64,000 nt of DNA. Origin: Leucobacter sp. UT-8R-CII-1-4. GTDB lineage: Bacteria > Actinomycetota > Actinomycetes > Actinomycetales > Microbacteriaceae. Within the stretch, counting starts at the first letter, position 1; every line of letters starts with the position of its first letter. Both the position numbers and the translations under genes were made by a program. Positions 27,328-35,275 of this stretch are shown piece by piece. Under the pieces are notes generated by a model that saw only the letters and a program-made list of their open reading frames with translations, searched no databases and was not told where the DNA came from. The DNA lies in NCBI RefSeq assembly GCF_030010235.1, contig NZ_JASCRS010000003.1, positions 62,001 to 126,000 on the forward strand, written 5' to 3'.

Positions 27328-28080
27328 TTATGCCTTCCCTAGGTCTGGATTAACTTTGAGCAGCGATTCGGGTGGCCCGTCGCTTGTTGGTTGGAACGAG
27401 TCGAGTACGGCATAGGCAATAGCGCGCTCGTCTGATCCGAAGTCTTTTGGATGACAGGTGGTGAGGGTCAAGATTTGGTCGACTCCGGGCACACCGTCAA
27501 GTCTCGGGAACGGGAGCAGTACGTCGCTCTCTTCAGGTAGCACGTACTCAATCGAGCGGAAGCTGTAGGTGTACCAGCCCTCTGCCGTTTTCACGTAGAT
27601 TGAATCGCCTAGACGCAGATTCATAATCTCTTTGAACGGTGTCGTGCGCGGCCCTGATCGGTGCGCAGCTACCGCAAAGTTACCCGGCTCTCCAGGCATC
27701 TGCGTGGTCGAGTACCGGCCGATCCCGCGATCTGAAAGATTCAGCACTTCGTTGCGAGAGACACCCTCAGCGATGTTATTCACAAAGGTTGAACCGAACG
27801 CCGGAATGTACATGAGGCCAAACACCTCGTTGTCGGGCACTCGAGCAGCTGCCGGAATCACACCGTCGTACGGCTCTGTAGGCGCGGCGGCGTCGAGGTC
27901 GGCGGCGATCTGCTGCGAAAGTTTGCCCTGTTCGGCAACCACAACTGTGCTGGTGTACCAGGGTTGCCACACCAGATAACCGACAACAATAAGGCCGCTC
28001 ACAAAAAGGAGCTCACCAATTACTGTCAACGGGCTGAGCTTTGCCCGGGCCCGCTTCTTCGTCGTATGGCGACCTGTCAT
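27328..28080 (-). CDS. class E sortase
   Basis: A 250-residue membrane-anchored transpeptidase that attaches LPxTG/LAxTG-type proteins to the cell wall. An N-terminal membrane helix (about 17-40) precedes the sortase barrel. The catalytic His is in VAAHRSG, Cys in LTLTTCHPKDFGSDERAIAYA with Arg in that segment. The start is ATG 28080, 6 nt after TACAAT, giving a leaderless message; ATG 28086 is within the promoter spacer. The open frame extends to 28461, but this would run through divergent crgA. No sortase substrate gene is adjacent. Confidence 0.85.
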   Translation of the reverse strand: MTGRHTTKKRARAKLSPLTVIGELLFVSGLIVVGYLVWQPWYTSTVVVAEQGKLSQQIAADLDAAAPTEPYDGVIPAAARVPDNEVFGLMYIPAFGSTFVNNIAEGVSRNEVLNLSDRGIGRYSTTQMPGEPGNFAVAAHRSGPRTTPFKEIMNLRLGDSIYVKTAEGWYTYSFRSIEYVLPEESDVLLPFPRLDGVPGVDQILTLTTCHPKDFGSDERAIAYAVLDSFQPTSDGPPESLLKVNPDLGKA

Positions 28081-28086
28081 AGCCAT

Positions 28087-28092
28087 ATTGTA
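28087..28092 (-). promoter_or_regulatory. -10 element of the sortase operon
   Basis: TACAAT on the minus strand (28092-28087) lies 6 nt before ATG 28080. This places the transcript start at the start codon. No good -35 hexamer is visible. Confidence 0.55.
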
Positions 28093-28154
28093 GGTGCGCA
28101 GGCTGTGAGAACTTTCGAACACAGCAATCGTAGGTATCTCTACGCTGCTGAAGG

Positions 28155-28160
28155 TAGAAT
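28155..28160 (+). promoter_or_regulatory. -10 element of crgA
   Basis: TAGAAT (28155-28160) lies 7 nt before the crgA ATG at 28168, consistent with leaderless crgA mRNA. The -35 region is weak. Confidence 0.55.
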
Positions 28161-28167
28161 CGATCGC

Positions 28168-28449
28168 ATGGCTGCAGCAGGAAAAGACGTAAGCAAGCAG
28201 AGCGCGAAAAACATTGACCGCCTGAGCAAGGCTGAGGCGGCAGAATTGCGCCGCGAAGCTCCGAACCCAGTGTGGTTCAAGCCGCTCATGTTCGGTTTTA
28301 TGCTGCTCGGACTTATCTGGATCATCGTGTACTACATCACGAGCGCTACTCCACTGCCGTTGCCGATCCCAGCGCTTGGTCAGGGAAACATCTTTGTTGG
28401 CTTCGGCCTGGTGCTCATCGGTTTTATGATGACGCCTTGGTGGAAGTAA
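28168..28449 (+). CDS. crgA: CrgA cell-division protein
   Basis: A 93-residue protein with two membrane helices (about 37-57 and 70-90). The family pattern NPVWFKPLMFGFMLLGL, then the C-terminal GFMMTPWWK, is clear. CrgA coordinates septum assembly in actinobacteria by interacting with FtsZ-ring and peptidoglycan enzymes. The ATG at 28168 has no ribosome site but a -10 7 nt before it. It is divergent from the sortase. The order crgA next to trpG and pknB matches mycobacteria. Confidence 0.92.
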   Translation: MAAAGKDVSKQSAKNIDRLSKAEAAELRREAPNPVWFKPLMFGFMLLGLIWIIVYYITSATPLPLPIPALGQGNIFVGFGLVLIGFMMTPWWK

Positions 28450-28499
28450 CAACTTCCGCATAATTCCGCCCGAATCACACCGGTGTAATTCTCCCCAGG

Positions 28500-28520
28500 T
28501 GGGGATAAACCTGTGGATAA
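28500..28520. promoter_or_regulatory. DnaA-box pair in a convergent intergenic gap
   Basis: TGTGGATAA (28512-28520) is a perfect DnaA box on the minus strand, and TGGGGATAA (28500-28508) is a one-mismatch box 12 bp away. They lie downstream of both crgA and the rhomboid gene, so they are unlikely to serve a promoter. Confidence 0.45.
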
Positions 28521-28537
28521 CTTCTGTGAAATAGCAA

Positions 28538-28575
28538 AAGAGGGTGCGAGTTCAGATTTGAACTCGCACCCTCTT
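28538..28575. terminator. terminator shared by crgA and rhomboid gene
   Basis: A 17-bp perfect stem (28538-28554 with 28559-28575) with loop GATT. On the minus strand the stem ends in CTTTTGC, giving a short T run. It separates two convergent genes. Confidence 0.8.
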
Positions 28576-28610
28576 GCTGTCTCTATGAACAGGTACTCCG
28601 CCGAGCCGAC

Positions 28611-29582
28611 CTAACCGGGAAGCACCACGAAGTAGAGCATCGAGAGCGCTACGATCAGCACCGCCACACCGGACATGGCCACCACCCGCTGAGTAGCTTT
28701 ACGCGGCCCGTTCGTGATCAGCAGCAGCCACATGGTGAGCGCACCAATGACCATGCCGCCAAGGTGCGCCTGCCAAGAAATCGCGGCACCTGGAATCAAA
28801 CCAATCGCAAAGTTAATTCCGATAAGTACAGCAAGAGACGTGACATTTGCCCGGTTCGCTTTGAGAGCGACAAAGGTGGCGGCAAGAAGGCCAAAGATTG
28901 CGCCAGAAGCGCCCACCGCTGCAGTGAACAAAGCCTGAGATGTGTTTGGCGCAAAATACACCCACATCATCACGCCAAGCGATCCACCGATGCCGCTAAA
29001 GAGATAGAGCACAGTGAACCAAAGGCGTCCGAGCAACCGTTCAAGCCCCGGGCCAAACAGCCAGAGCGCATACATATTGAAGAGAATATGCAGGAAGAAC
29101 CCAGTCGAGTGAGTAAACATCGCGGTAAATAGCCGCCACGGCTCAAACCCAAAAGATGAACTCAACGTAGCCGAGACATCACTTGGCAGTGAGTACACCG
29201 GCGCGTACCAAAGCGTCGCAGTAACCGGGTCAATACCGTCTCTACCGAAGAACCAGCTACTGATCATCTGAGCAACAAAGACGATCGCACAGAGCGCGAT
29301 GAAGATATAAGTGACAATCGGACGATCCGTGTCACTCAGCTTGCGCGTGATCACACGCGCCGACCGGCCAACCCGCGCGCTAGTGCTTGGCGCTGCGGCA
29401 CGCACACACTCTGCGCAGAGCACGCCGACAGGCGAAACTATCTGGCACTCAGAGCAAATGGTGCGGCCGCAGCGCTGACACAGCGTGAAGCTTGGCCGAT
29501 CCTTGTGGCGGTAGCAGTAGTCGTTTGGCCCGGGCTCAGCGCGTTCGCCAAATCGAGGAGTACCGGTACCGCCAAAAGACAC
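28611..29582 (-). CDS. rhomboid intramembrane serine protease with N-terminal zinc finger
   Basis: A 323-residue protein. The N-terminal region (about 20-60) has paired Cys/His residues (CYRHKDRPSFTLCQRCGR, then CSECQ and CAECV), typical of a B-box-like zinc site in actinobacterial rhomboids. Six or so membrane segments follow. The catalytic Ser is in GASGAIFG and His in AHLGG; HxxxN is in HILFNMYALW. It cleaves membrane proteins within the bilayer. The GTG start lies 2 bp after the ppiA stop with GAGGT as ribosome site, so it is co-transcribed with ppiA. Confidence 0.9.
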   Translation of the reverse strand: MSFGGTGTPRFGERAEPGPNDYCYRHKDRPSFTLCQRCGRTICSECQIVSPVGVLCAECVRAAAPSTSARVGRSARVITRKLSDTDRPIVTYIFIALCAIVFVAQMISSWFFGRDGIDPVTATLWYAPVYSLPSDVSATLSSSFGFEPWRLFTAMFTHSTGFFLHILFNMYALWLFGPGLERLLGRLWFTVLYLFSGIGGSLGVMMWVYFAPNTSQALFTAAVGASGAIFGLLAATFVALKANRANVTSLAVLIGINFAIGLIPGAAISWQAHLGGMVIGALTMWLLLITNGPRKATQRVVAMSGVAVLIVALSMLYFVVLPG

Positions 29583-29584
29583 GC

Positions 29585-30094
29585 TTAGACCTCAGCGATA
29601 TCGATGCCGGTCATCACCACAGCGTCAAGCGGGCGATCCTGTGCGCCAACTGGCACAGCGGCAATTGCGTCAACAACGGTCTTCGAAGCGTCGTCAGCAA
29701 CCTCGCCGAAGATCGAGTGCTTGCCGTTTAGCCAGGCTGGAGCCATCGTGGTGATGAAGAACTGCGAACCGTTGGTGCCCGACATCTTGCCGGTCATGTC
29801 GCGGCGCTGGCCAGCATTTGCCATAGCGAGCTGGTAGGGCTTGTCGAAAACGAGCTCAGGGTGAATCTCGTCATCGAAGGTGTAGCCTGGGCCGCCCATG
29901 CCAGTGCCGTCTGGGTCGCCACCCTGGATCATGAAGTCCTGAATAATACGGTGGAAAATAACGTTGTCGTAGAAGCCCTTCTGAGCGAGGTCTACGAAGT
30001 TCTTCACGGTCTTTGGAGCGTGATCACCAAAAAGGTTGATCACGATGTCGCCGTGGTTCGTGTGAATGGTCGCAACTGCGGTATGAAGAGTCAT
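29585..30094 (-). CDS. ppiA: cyclophilin-type peptidyl-prolyl isomerase
   Basis: A 169-residue cytoplasmic proline isomerase. Cyclophilin motifs are VIFHRIIQDFMIQGGDPDG, GSQFFITT, WLNGKHSIFGEV. The start is ATG 30094 because TACAAT lies 7 nt upstream, giving a leaderless message and the usual family length; ATGs at 30103 and 30127 lie in the promoter region. The gene sits near gyrA and tRNA-Ala in mycobacteria; here about 10 kb of accessory genes separate them. Confidence 0.93.
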   Translation of the reverse strand: MTLHTAVATIHTNHGDIVINLFGDHAPKTVKNFVDLAQKGFYDNVIFHRIIQDFMIQGGDPDGTGMGGPGYTFDDEIHPELVFDKPYQLAMANAGQRRDMTGKMSGTNGSQFFITTMAPAWLNGKHSIFGEVADDASKTVVDAIAAVPVGAQDRPLDAVVMTGIDIAEV

Positions 30095-30237
30095 AGTTGC
30101 CATTGTATGAGGTAGTAAGCTCGCCAAACCGTGAGCATCTGCTGTGTCTTCTCTACAGAGTCATCGTGTTCACACGGTCCTATCGTGTAGCGTGGGGAGA
30201 GTAGGCACGCCCTATCCGTACTGTTCCGGAGGTTCAT

Positions 30238-30747
30238 ATGTCACTCTCACGCAAGCGCAAGCGCGAACTGAACAAGCTCCGCTCCCAGGCTGAGGTTTTG
30301 CTCGATGAGCAGCGCGAAATTCTTGGGCACGCTGGTGTGCTCGCTCAGGAGGCCGGCCGCCAGGCTAAGCACCTGGGAAACGAGGTCGTTGTACCTCGCG
30401 TAAATGATGCAATCGAGGGTGTACGCCCGAAGATCGACCGCGGCATCGATACCGCCCGTCGCGCTCAGGCGAACGCTCGTCTGCTGGTTGCACCATTGCT
30501 CGCATCTGCCCTTGCCAGTACCATTCGCGGCCTTGAGCGCATGGATAACAGCGATGCAGCCCGTCAGGTGCAGGCATTCGGTGTGCAGCAGGGCCTGATC
30601 CAGGCACCGAAGAAGAAGCGTTCAACCTTCGGTCGCGTTCTCGCAATTGGTGCCGGTGTTGCTGCTGCTGGCGCAATCGGTTACACCCTTTGGCAGGCGT
30701 TCCGCAGCGACGACGAACTCTGGGTTGCTCCCGAGGATCGCGACTAA
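30238..30747 (+). CDS. conserved actinobacterial hypothetical protein, one membrane helix
   Basis: A 169-residue protein. The first 85 residues are charged and predicted helical (MSLSRKRKRELNKLRSQAEVLL, then EAGRQAKHLG), which suggests a coiled coil. A Lys-rich patch precedes one membrane helix (about 136-156), and an acidic tail follows. The ATG has a GGAGG ribosome site. I recall similar proteins near ppiA in related genomes, sometimes labelled DNA helicase without support. Function unknown. Confidence 0.7.
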   Translation: MSLSRKRKRELNKLRSQAEVLLDEQREILGHAGVLAQEAGRQAKHLGNEVVVPRVNDAIEGVRPKIDRGIDTARRAQANARLLVAPLLASALASTIRGLERMDNSDAARQVQAFGVQQGLIQAPKKKRSTFGRVLAIGAGVAAAGAIGYTLWQAFRSDDELWVAPEDRD

Positions 30748-30753
30748 CTTCTC

Positions 30754-30801
30754 AAAAGCGTGGTGTTTTGGGCTGTACAGCCTGAGACACCACGCTTTTT
30801 T
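30754..30801. terminator. terminator after the hypothetical gene
   Basis: The stem AAAAGCGTGGTGT pairs with ACACCACGCTTTT, followed by T residues. The apical region holds a second small GGCTGTACAGCC hairpin. It separates convergent genes. Confidence 0.85.
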
Positions 30802-30813
30802 GTACCCTTGGGG

Positions 30814-31290
30814 CTATTTGTTTGAACGGCCCTGACGGTTAGCCGGCCTGCGATTGCCGCCACGATTGCGCTGATCTATGCCAGCCATTCGCATCGCCGC
30901 CTGTACCAGCGAGAGAGTACGCAGTCCTTTGATGTCTCGGATAGCAACCCAGCGCGCCTCATCAGAACTACCGCCAACTTCGTTTCGAAGCGGTCCGTCT
31001 TTCACGCTCGCCCGATAAATGATTCGAATGGTGTGCAGTTCCGGGTCGGTTCCCTCGGGAACTTCCTCACGAATCATCACCCGCGAATCAACCCCAATTA
31101 GCTTGCCAACACGAGCCTCAAGACCGGTCTCCTCAAAGACCTCGCGCACCACGGCATCACGTGGATCTTCGCCGGCTTCAAGACCGCCCCCTGGCAGGGT
31201 CCAACCGTGCAGGTGCCCTCGTCGCCAGTGGGTGAGCAGCAGTTTGCCCCTGCGCTCAACAACCGCATACGCGGCGACTCGGATCTCCAT
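30814..31290 (-). CDS. NUDIX hydrolase
   Basis: A 158-residue pyrophosphohydrolase of nucleoside diphosphate derivatives. The Nudix box reads GGLEAGEDPRDAVVREVFEETGL in residues 35-57, with REVFEETG carrying the metal-binding glutamates. The C-terminal 20 residues are basic and Asn/Arg-rich (RNRGGNRRPANRQGR), an unusual tail that could bind nucleic acid. The ATG lies 6 nt after TAGGCT and has no ribosome site. Substrate not determinable. Confidence 0.88.
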   Translation of the reverse strand: MEIRVAAYAVVERRGKLLLTHWRRGHLHGWTLPGGGLEAGEDPRDAVVREVFEETGLEARVGKLIGVDSRVMIREEVPEGTDPELHTIRIIYRASVKDGPLRNEVGGSSDEARWVAIRDIKGLRTLSLVQAAMRMAGIDQRNRGGNRRPANRQGRSNK

Positions 31291-31360
31291 ACGTTGAGCC
31301 TACCGGCTCCGTGTAACAGCAAGCCGCGAGAAACTCTGGGCTGGTTCGAAGCTGAGAAGA

Positions 31361-32395
31361 TTACGCAGTCGCTTGCCAGCCTCGGAGCCAACGCCGAACA
31401 CGGCTATACGCGTCCGCGCGAGCATCGGGAGCCGAGAGAAAGATGTCGTGTAGCGCACCAGGAATGCGCTCCACTGTCACCGAGGGTCCAAGTTTCAGAG
31501 CGGCTTTCGCCACCTCATCGACTTCTAGCACCGTATCGGCGCGCAGCATGTTGTCGTTCCAGTTCAACGCGAATTCAAACTTGGCAGAAAGCAGTACGCA
31601 TGTGGGCACTCCCACATCGATACCCGCGCTGATCCGCTCATGCCCGGCAATAACAGCTCGCAACCAACCGGCCCGAATAGGCATCGTATGTTCTGGGCGC
31701 CAAGCAGGGTTGATCGTGTCAAGCTCTTCAGGAGAACAGCTCGCGCGCTGCGCGAGGGTGTAAAACCCAAGATCAAGCTGTGGCATCGCAACATCGCGCG
31801 GGTTAAACCAAGCCTGCAGACTAATCACTGGCGCAATCGCTCGGCGGGCGGCACCCGTGATCTGCAACTCTAGCCACGGGCTATTGAGTACCAGCGCATC
31901 AGCAATGCCCCGGTGTCGATCAGCCCAAAGACTCAGCACGAGGCCCCCGGTCGAATGACCAAAAAGCACCAGTTTTCGTTCACTTGGAAGATCTGCAATC
32001 TGATCGGCTTCACTCGCACTCTTGCCCCGAATGATTGCAATTGAGGCAGCTATTTCGGCGTCGTAGTCATCGAGATGCTCGACATAACCAAATGTTTGCC
32101 CCTCACGCAGGCTGCGCCCGTACTTTCGCAGATCCAGCGCATAGAAGCGTGCACCACGCGATGTGAAGAACCTAGCCAGTTGCTTCTGAAAGAAGTAGTC
32201 GCTCCAGCCGTGCACGTACAACACATCAAGATGTTCAAACTCGCGGCTAGAGCCAAAAAACCGTTTCCAGAAACCAAGGTGCTCCGGCAGTGCGCGCACC
32301 AGCGTCGCGCACAACGGACCCTCTTTGTCTGTTCCCAGATCAATGTCTGTGCACTCAAACTCATCGCCGAGCGCGTCTGGTCGCCACTGCGTCAT
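31361..32395 (-). CDS. alpha/beta hydrolase (serine aminopeptidase/monoacylglycerol-lipase type)
   Basis: A 344-residue alpha/beta-fold hydrolase. VLYVHGWSDYFF gives the oxyanion region, LFGHSTGG the nucleophile elbow, and a late His near PGALHDIFLSA completes the triad. Family members hydrolyse monoacylglycerols and other esters. The ATG lies 6 nt after TAGACT, consistent with leaderless expression; no ribosome site is seen. The next gene upstream ends 9 bp before it, so this promoter overlaps the end of that gene. Confidence 0.82.
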   Translation of the reverse strand: MTQWRPDALGDEFECTDIDLGTDKEGPLCATLVRALPEHLGFWKRFFGSSREFEHLDVLYVHGWSDYFFQKQLARFFTSRGARFYALDLRKYGRSLREGQTFGYVEHLDDYDAEIAASIAIIRGKSASEADQIADLPSERKLVLFGHSTGGLVLSLWADRHRGIADALVLNSPWLELQITGAARRAIAPVISLQAWFNPRDVAMPQLDLGFYTLAQRASCSPEELDTINPAWRPEHTMPIRAGWLRAVIAGHERISAGIDVGVPTCVLLSAKFEFALNWNDNMLRADTVLEVDEVAKAALKLGPSVTVERIPGALHDIFLSAPDARADAYSRVRRWLRGWQATA

Positions 32396-32404
32396 ATTTT
32401 GAGT

Positions 32405-33289
32405 CTACGCGCGGCGCAGATTTGTGGCAGTGACTAGTACGTTACTCACAACCACAAGTGCGATTCCGAGCCATTCTTGCAAGCTCAGCATCTGGTGCAA
32501 CACCAGAAGACCCACAATTGCTGCCCACACCGGATGCATACTCGCAAGAGTGCTAAACAACCCTGGTGAAAGTCTACGCAAGGCAAGCATGTCGATCGAA
32601 AGCGGTACAACTGACGACAGCAACGCACACACCACCGCCAAAATTACTGGCAGCAGGGTGGGAGGGTGTGCACTGAACCAGAAAAATGCAATCGGAATCC
32701 ACATCACCACTGAAACAAGGCTCGCTGCAGCCGAACCCTCAAAACCTGGAAGACGCTGGCCGATCTTGCGATTGAGCAGCACATAGCAGGCCCAAGCAAC
32801 AGCCGAAATGAGTCCGATGCCGACGCCAATAAAGTCAGTGCTGGGGCTCGGGTTTACGAGCACCACCACACCCACGCCAGCAAGCACGCCACACAGCACA
32901 TCGATCAATCGACGAGAGGCGAGGATCGCAATGGCGAGCGGCCCCAAGAACTCGAGAGTGATTGCGAGCCCAAGGCCCAATCGATCGATCGTCGCGTACA
33001 CCGTCATATTCATGACGCCAAGGACAATGCCGAGGCAGATCACTGGCCACCATTGCGACCAGGTCATCCGTCGAAGTTTGGGCCGGCCAAGTGGCAGCAT
33101 GACGATAGCAGTGATCACCTGACGAATCACGACGACGCCAACGGGCCCGATCGCAGAGAAGGCAAGCGCACCGGTTGCCGCCCCTGCTTGGTTGCTAAGC
33201 GAGGCTGCTAGCGCGAGCGCTATTCCCTGGCTCATGCCCTTTTTGGCAGAGGGCGCGGGAGAGGCTGCGGGCTCGGGCGTTGCGGTCAC
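32405..33289 (-). CDS. EamA/DMT-family (RhtA-like) exporter
   Basis: A 294-residue membrane protein with ten helices forming two EamA repeats. Hallmarks include ALAFSAIGPVGVVVIRQ and LGLAITLEFLGPLAIAIL, as in RhtA-type threonine/homoserine exporters. The N-terminus is Pro/Ala-rich and cytoplasmic. The GTG lies 6 nt after TAGTGT, suggesting a leaderless message. The exported amino acid or metabolite is inferred only from the family. Confidence 0.82.
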   Translation of the reverse strand: MTATPEPAASPAPSAKKGMSQGIALALAASLSNQAGAATGALAFSAIGPVGVVVIRQVITAIVMLPLGRPKLRRMTWSQWWPVICLGIVLGVMNMTVYATIDRLGLGLAITLEFLGPLAIAILASRRLIDVLCGVLAGVGVVVLVNPSPSTDFIGVGIGLISAVAWACYVLLNRKIGQRLPGFEGSAAASLVSVVMWIPIAFFWFSAHPPTLLPVILAVVCALLSSVVPLSIDMLALRRLSPGLFSTLASMHPVWAAIVGLLVLHQMLSLQEWLGIALVVVSNVLVTATNLRRA

Positions 33290-33344
33290 GAGATAACACT
33301 AGTTATCAAGGGCCTGCTTTGCAGAATGCGCCCTACAATCTGCG

Positions 33345-34115
33345 TTAGATTCTGCCGCGTTCGCCAACCCGTGCGGTAATTTCACCGGGCACGATTCTGG
33401 CGAGCGCCGCCAAAAACTTGTAGCGCAGAGATGGAATTGAGAGCGCCTTATTGTGTGCTGCATCGCGCAACGACTCGGCAACAACCTGCTCAGCGTTCAG
33501 CCACATCCAATTCGGCACACCTTCTTCACCGGGGGCGAGACCCATTCGCTCATGGAAATGCGTGTGAGTGAAGCCTGGGCAGACGGCTGTCACCGTCACT
33601 CCGCGCGGCCCATAGCGCGCGTTGGCCCAGCGTGAGAACACAACGAGCCATTGCTTCGACGCCGAGTAGGTGCTTCGTGGAATAAACGCGGCAACCGACG
33701 CGATGTTCAAGATCGTGCCGGCCCGCCGTGCCAGCATTCCCTGCAGTGCAGCATGGCTGAGCCGCATCTGTACCTCGTTGTGCAAGCGCAGATGGCGCAC
33801 TTCTTCGGTGATCTCGTTGTTTTCAAAGTCCAGTGGCAAGCCAAAGCCCGCATTGTTCACGAGCACTCTGATTGGGCGATCCTCGCTCAATAACCGTGAT
33901 TCGACCAAATCAAGACCTTCTTCGAGAAGCAGGTCTGCAGCAATAATCTCGGTGCGAACACCGTGCTGTGTCTCAATCTCGGTGGCGAGCTGTTCAAGCG
34001 GCTCTTGGTTTCGCGCGACCAACACTAGCGAAAACCCGCGCGCTGCGAGCTGTCTCGCATATTCAGCGCCAAGCCCAGAACTGGCGCCGGTGATCAGTGC
34101 TGTTGTTGCTTTCAC
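33345..34115 (-). CDS. short-chain dehydrogenase (SDR)
   Basis: A 256-residue oxidoreductase. Cofactor motif TGASSGLGAEYA at about 8-20, LVNNAGFG, catalytic Ser in LNIASVAAF and YSASKQW. The start is GTG 34115 with a TGAGG ribosome site 9 nt upstream; a TTG at 34130 would add five residues and touch the cupin stop. It is 15 bp after the cupin gene and probably co-transcribed with it. Substrate unknown. Confidence 0.83.
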   Translation of the reverse strand: MKATTALITGASSGLGAEYARQLAARGFSLVLVARNQEPLEQLATEIETQHGVRTEIIAADLLLEEGLDLVESRLLSEDRPIRVLVNNAGFGLPLDFENNEITEEVRHLRLHNEVQMRLSHAALQGMLARRAGTILNIASVAAFIPRSTYSASKQWLVVFSRWANARYGPRGVTVTAVCPGFTHTHFHERMGLAPGEEGVPNWMWLNAEQVVAESLRDAAHNKALSIPSLRYKFLAALARIVPGEITARVGERGRI

Positions 34116-34130
34116 GCGCGCAAACCTCAA

Positions 34131-34421
34131 CTAACTCAGGCGCTCAACTTCAACAAACACGACGGGGTCGCCAGTGCCGCGGTGCTCAATCTGATGTTCT
34201 GATCCTGCCGGCCGTGTGTAGCTCTGGCCGGTCACGAGAGCCGCCTCGAACTCGCTGCCGTCGCTATTCACCACGTGCATGCTCATGGTCACGAGTGGCA
34301 CCACAACATACTCGTACTCGTGCACGTGCATCGGGATCACGCCGCCAGCTTCAATGGTCCATTTCGTAACCTTGAATTGCTCGTTTTCTAGCTGCAGTTC
34401 TGCGTGTGATCCGGTGCTCAT
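34131..34421 (-). CDS. small cupin-domain protein
   Basis: A 96-residue single-domain cupin. The metal-binding motif is GGVIPMHVHEYEYVVVPL, with His residues of cupin motif 1, and motif 2 lies near GQSYTRPAGSEHQIEH. Such small cupins bind a metal and may act as isomerases, dioxygenases or sensors. The ATG lies 7 nt after TAGACT. Likely co-transcribed with the SDR that follows. Function not assignable. Confidence 0.8.
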   Translation of the reverse strand: MSTGSHAELQLENEQFKVTKWTIEAGGVIPMHVHEYEYVVVPLVTMSMHVVNSDGSEFEAALVTGQSYTRPAGSEHQIEHRGTGDPVVFVEVERLS

Positions 34422-34469
34422 AGTGAGCAGTCTAGCTCGCCAAAAATAGACGACACCTGCTGATCGTTC

Positions 34470-35234
34470 TCAGTCGTCGATTGAGGGTTCGAAGCCTGCC
34501 TCAATCAGTGTTTCTGCTCGTGAAGTATTCGGTGCGAAGTCAAGCATGTCGGTACGAAGCACAAGATCTCGGTCAACGTGCAATGCCATACCGTGCGCTG
34601 CCCGGCGCACATCCTGATCTTCAATTGCACGCAAAAGGGCTCGATGGTCAGCGAGCATCGTATCGTTCGAAATACCAAGGTAGATCAACCCACGATCGGC
34701 TGCTTCGTTGAGCGCCTGCATCACTCCGATGTAGAGATCTAGCAGCAAACGGCTACCACTTGCTTCAACGATGAGACGGTGAAATGAGTTGGCTCGGGTT
34801 GTGTGGTTGCAGCGCTCTTGCTCTTCTTGCTGTGAGTCAAGGCTGTGCTGGTAGCTTGCTCGGAGCGCTTCAAGCTGCTCTTCGCTGCGGTTGAGTGCTG
34901 CCGCCTGAGCAGCTTCGATCTCGAGTGAGCGTCGATAGATCAGCACTTCTTCAATGTCATGCCCGGAAAGAAACTCAGTGAGTACCGTGCCGACTGCTGT
35001 TCTTGCCCGCACAAATGTGCCGACTCCGGGCACGGTTTCAAGCATGCCGAGGGTCGCGAGGGCGCGTACTGCCTCGCGAACGGTTGATCGCCCGACGCCG
35101 ATGAGTTCCATCAGCTCAGGCTCTTTCGGGATAAGCTCCCCCACCTGCCACTCGCCCCCAACGATGTGGGAACGCAGGTAGGTGAGCGCATTTCGAGCCT
35201 TCTGAGAGCCGCTTTGCGGTCCGCTTACTGCCAT
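34470..35234 (-). CDS. GntR-family regulator with FCD domain (FadR type)
   Basis: A 254-residue regulator. The winged helix covers about 10-75 (IPKEPELMELIGVGRSTVREAVRAL), and the helical FCD ligand domain follows, with metal-type His residues in NSFHRLIVEASG and LADHRALL. The start is ATG 35234: AAGGAGG lies 8 nt upstream, and the in-frame GTG at 35243 is part of that site. It follows the haem/iron transporter lipoprotein gene by 41 bp. FCD proteins usually sense carboxylates; a role in iron uptake is not established. Confidence 0.85.
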   Translation of the reverse strand: MAVSGPQSGSQKARNALTYLRSHIVGGEWQVGELIPKEPELMELIGVGRSTVREAVRALATLGMLETVPGVGTFVRARTAVGTVLTEFLSGHDIEEVLIYRRSLEIEAAQAAALNRSEEQLEALRASYQHSLDSQQEEQERCNHTTRANSFHRLIVEASGSRLLLDLYIGVMQALNEAADRGLIYLGISNDTMLADHRALLRAIEDQDVRRAAHGMALHVDRDLVLRTDMLDFAPNTSRAETLIEAGFEPSIDD

Positions 35235-35249
35235 TACGCTCACCTCCTT

Positions 35250-35267
35250 CCGGTCACAATGTACCGG
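35250..35267 (-). promoter_or_regulatory. candidate operator before the GntR gene
   Basis: CCGGT and ACCGG form an inverted repeat with an 8-bp centre, immediately upstream of the ribosome site. A further palindrome, AACCTAGGTT (35268-35277), overlaps the stop of the upstream gene. Autoregulation by the GntR protein is a plausible reading. Confidence 0.35.
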
Positions 35268-35275
35268 AACCTAGG

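Noticed and set aside
28087..28461. An N-terminal extension of the sortase frame to 28461
   Set aside because: It would overlap all of crgA on the opposite strand, and a -10 element lies just before the short start.
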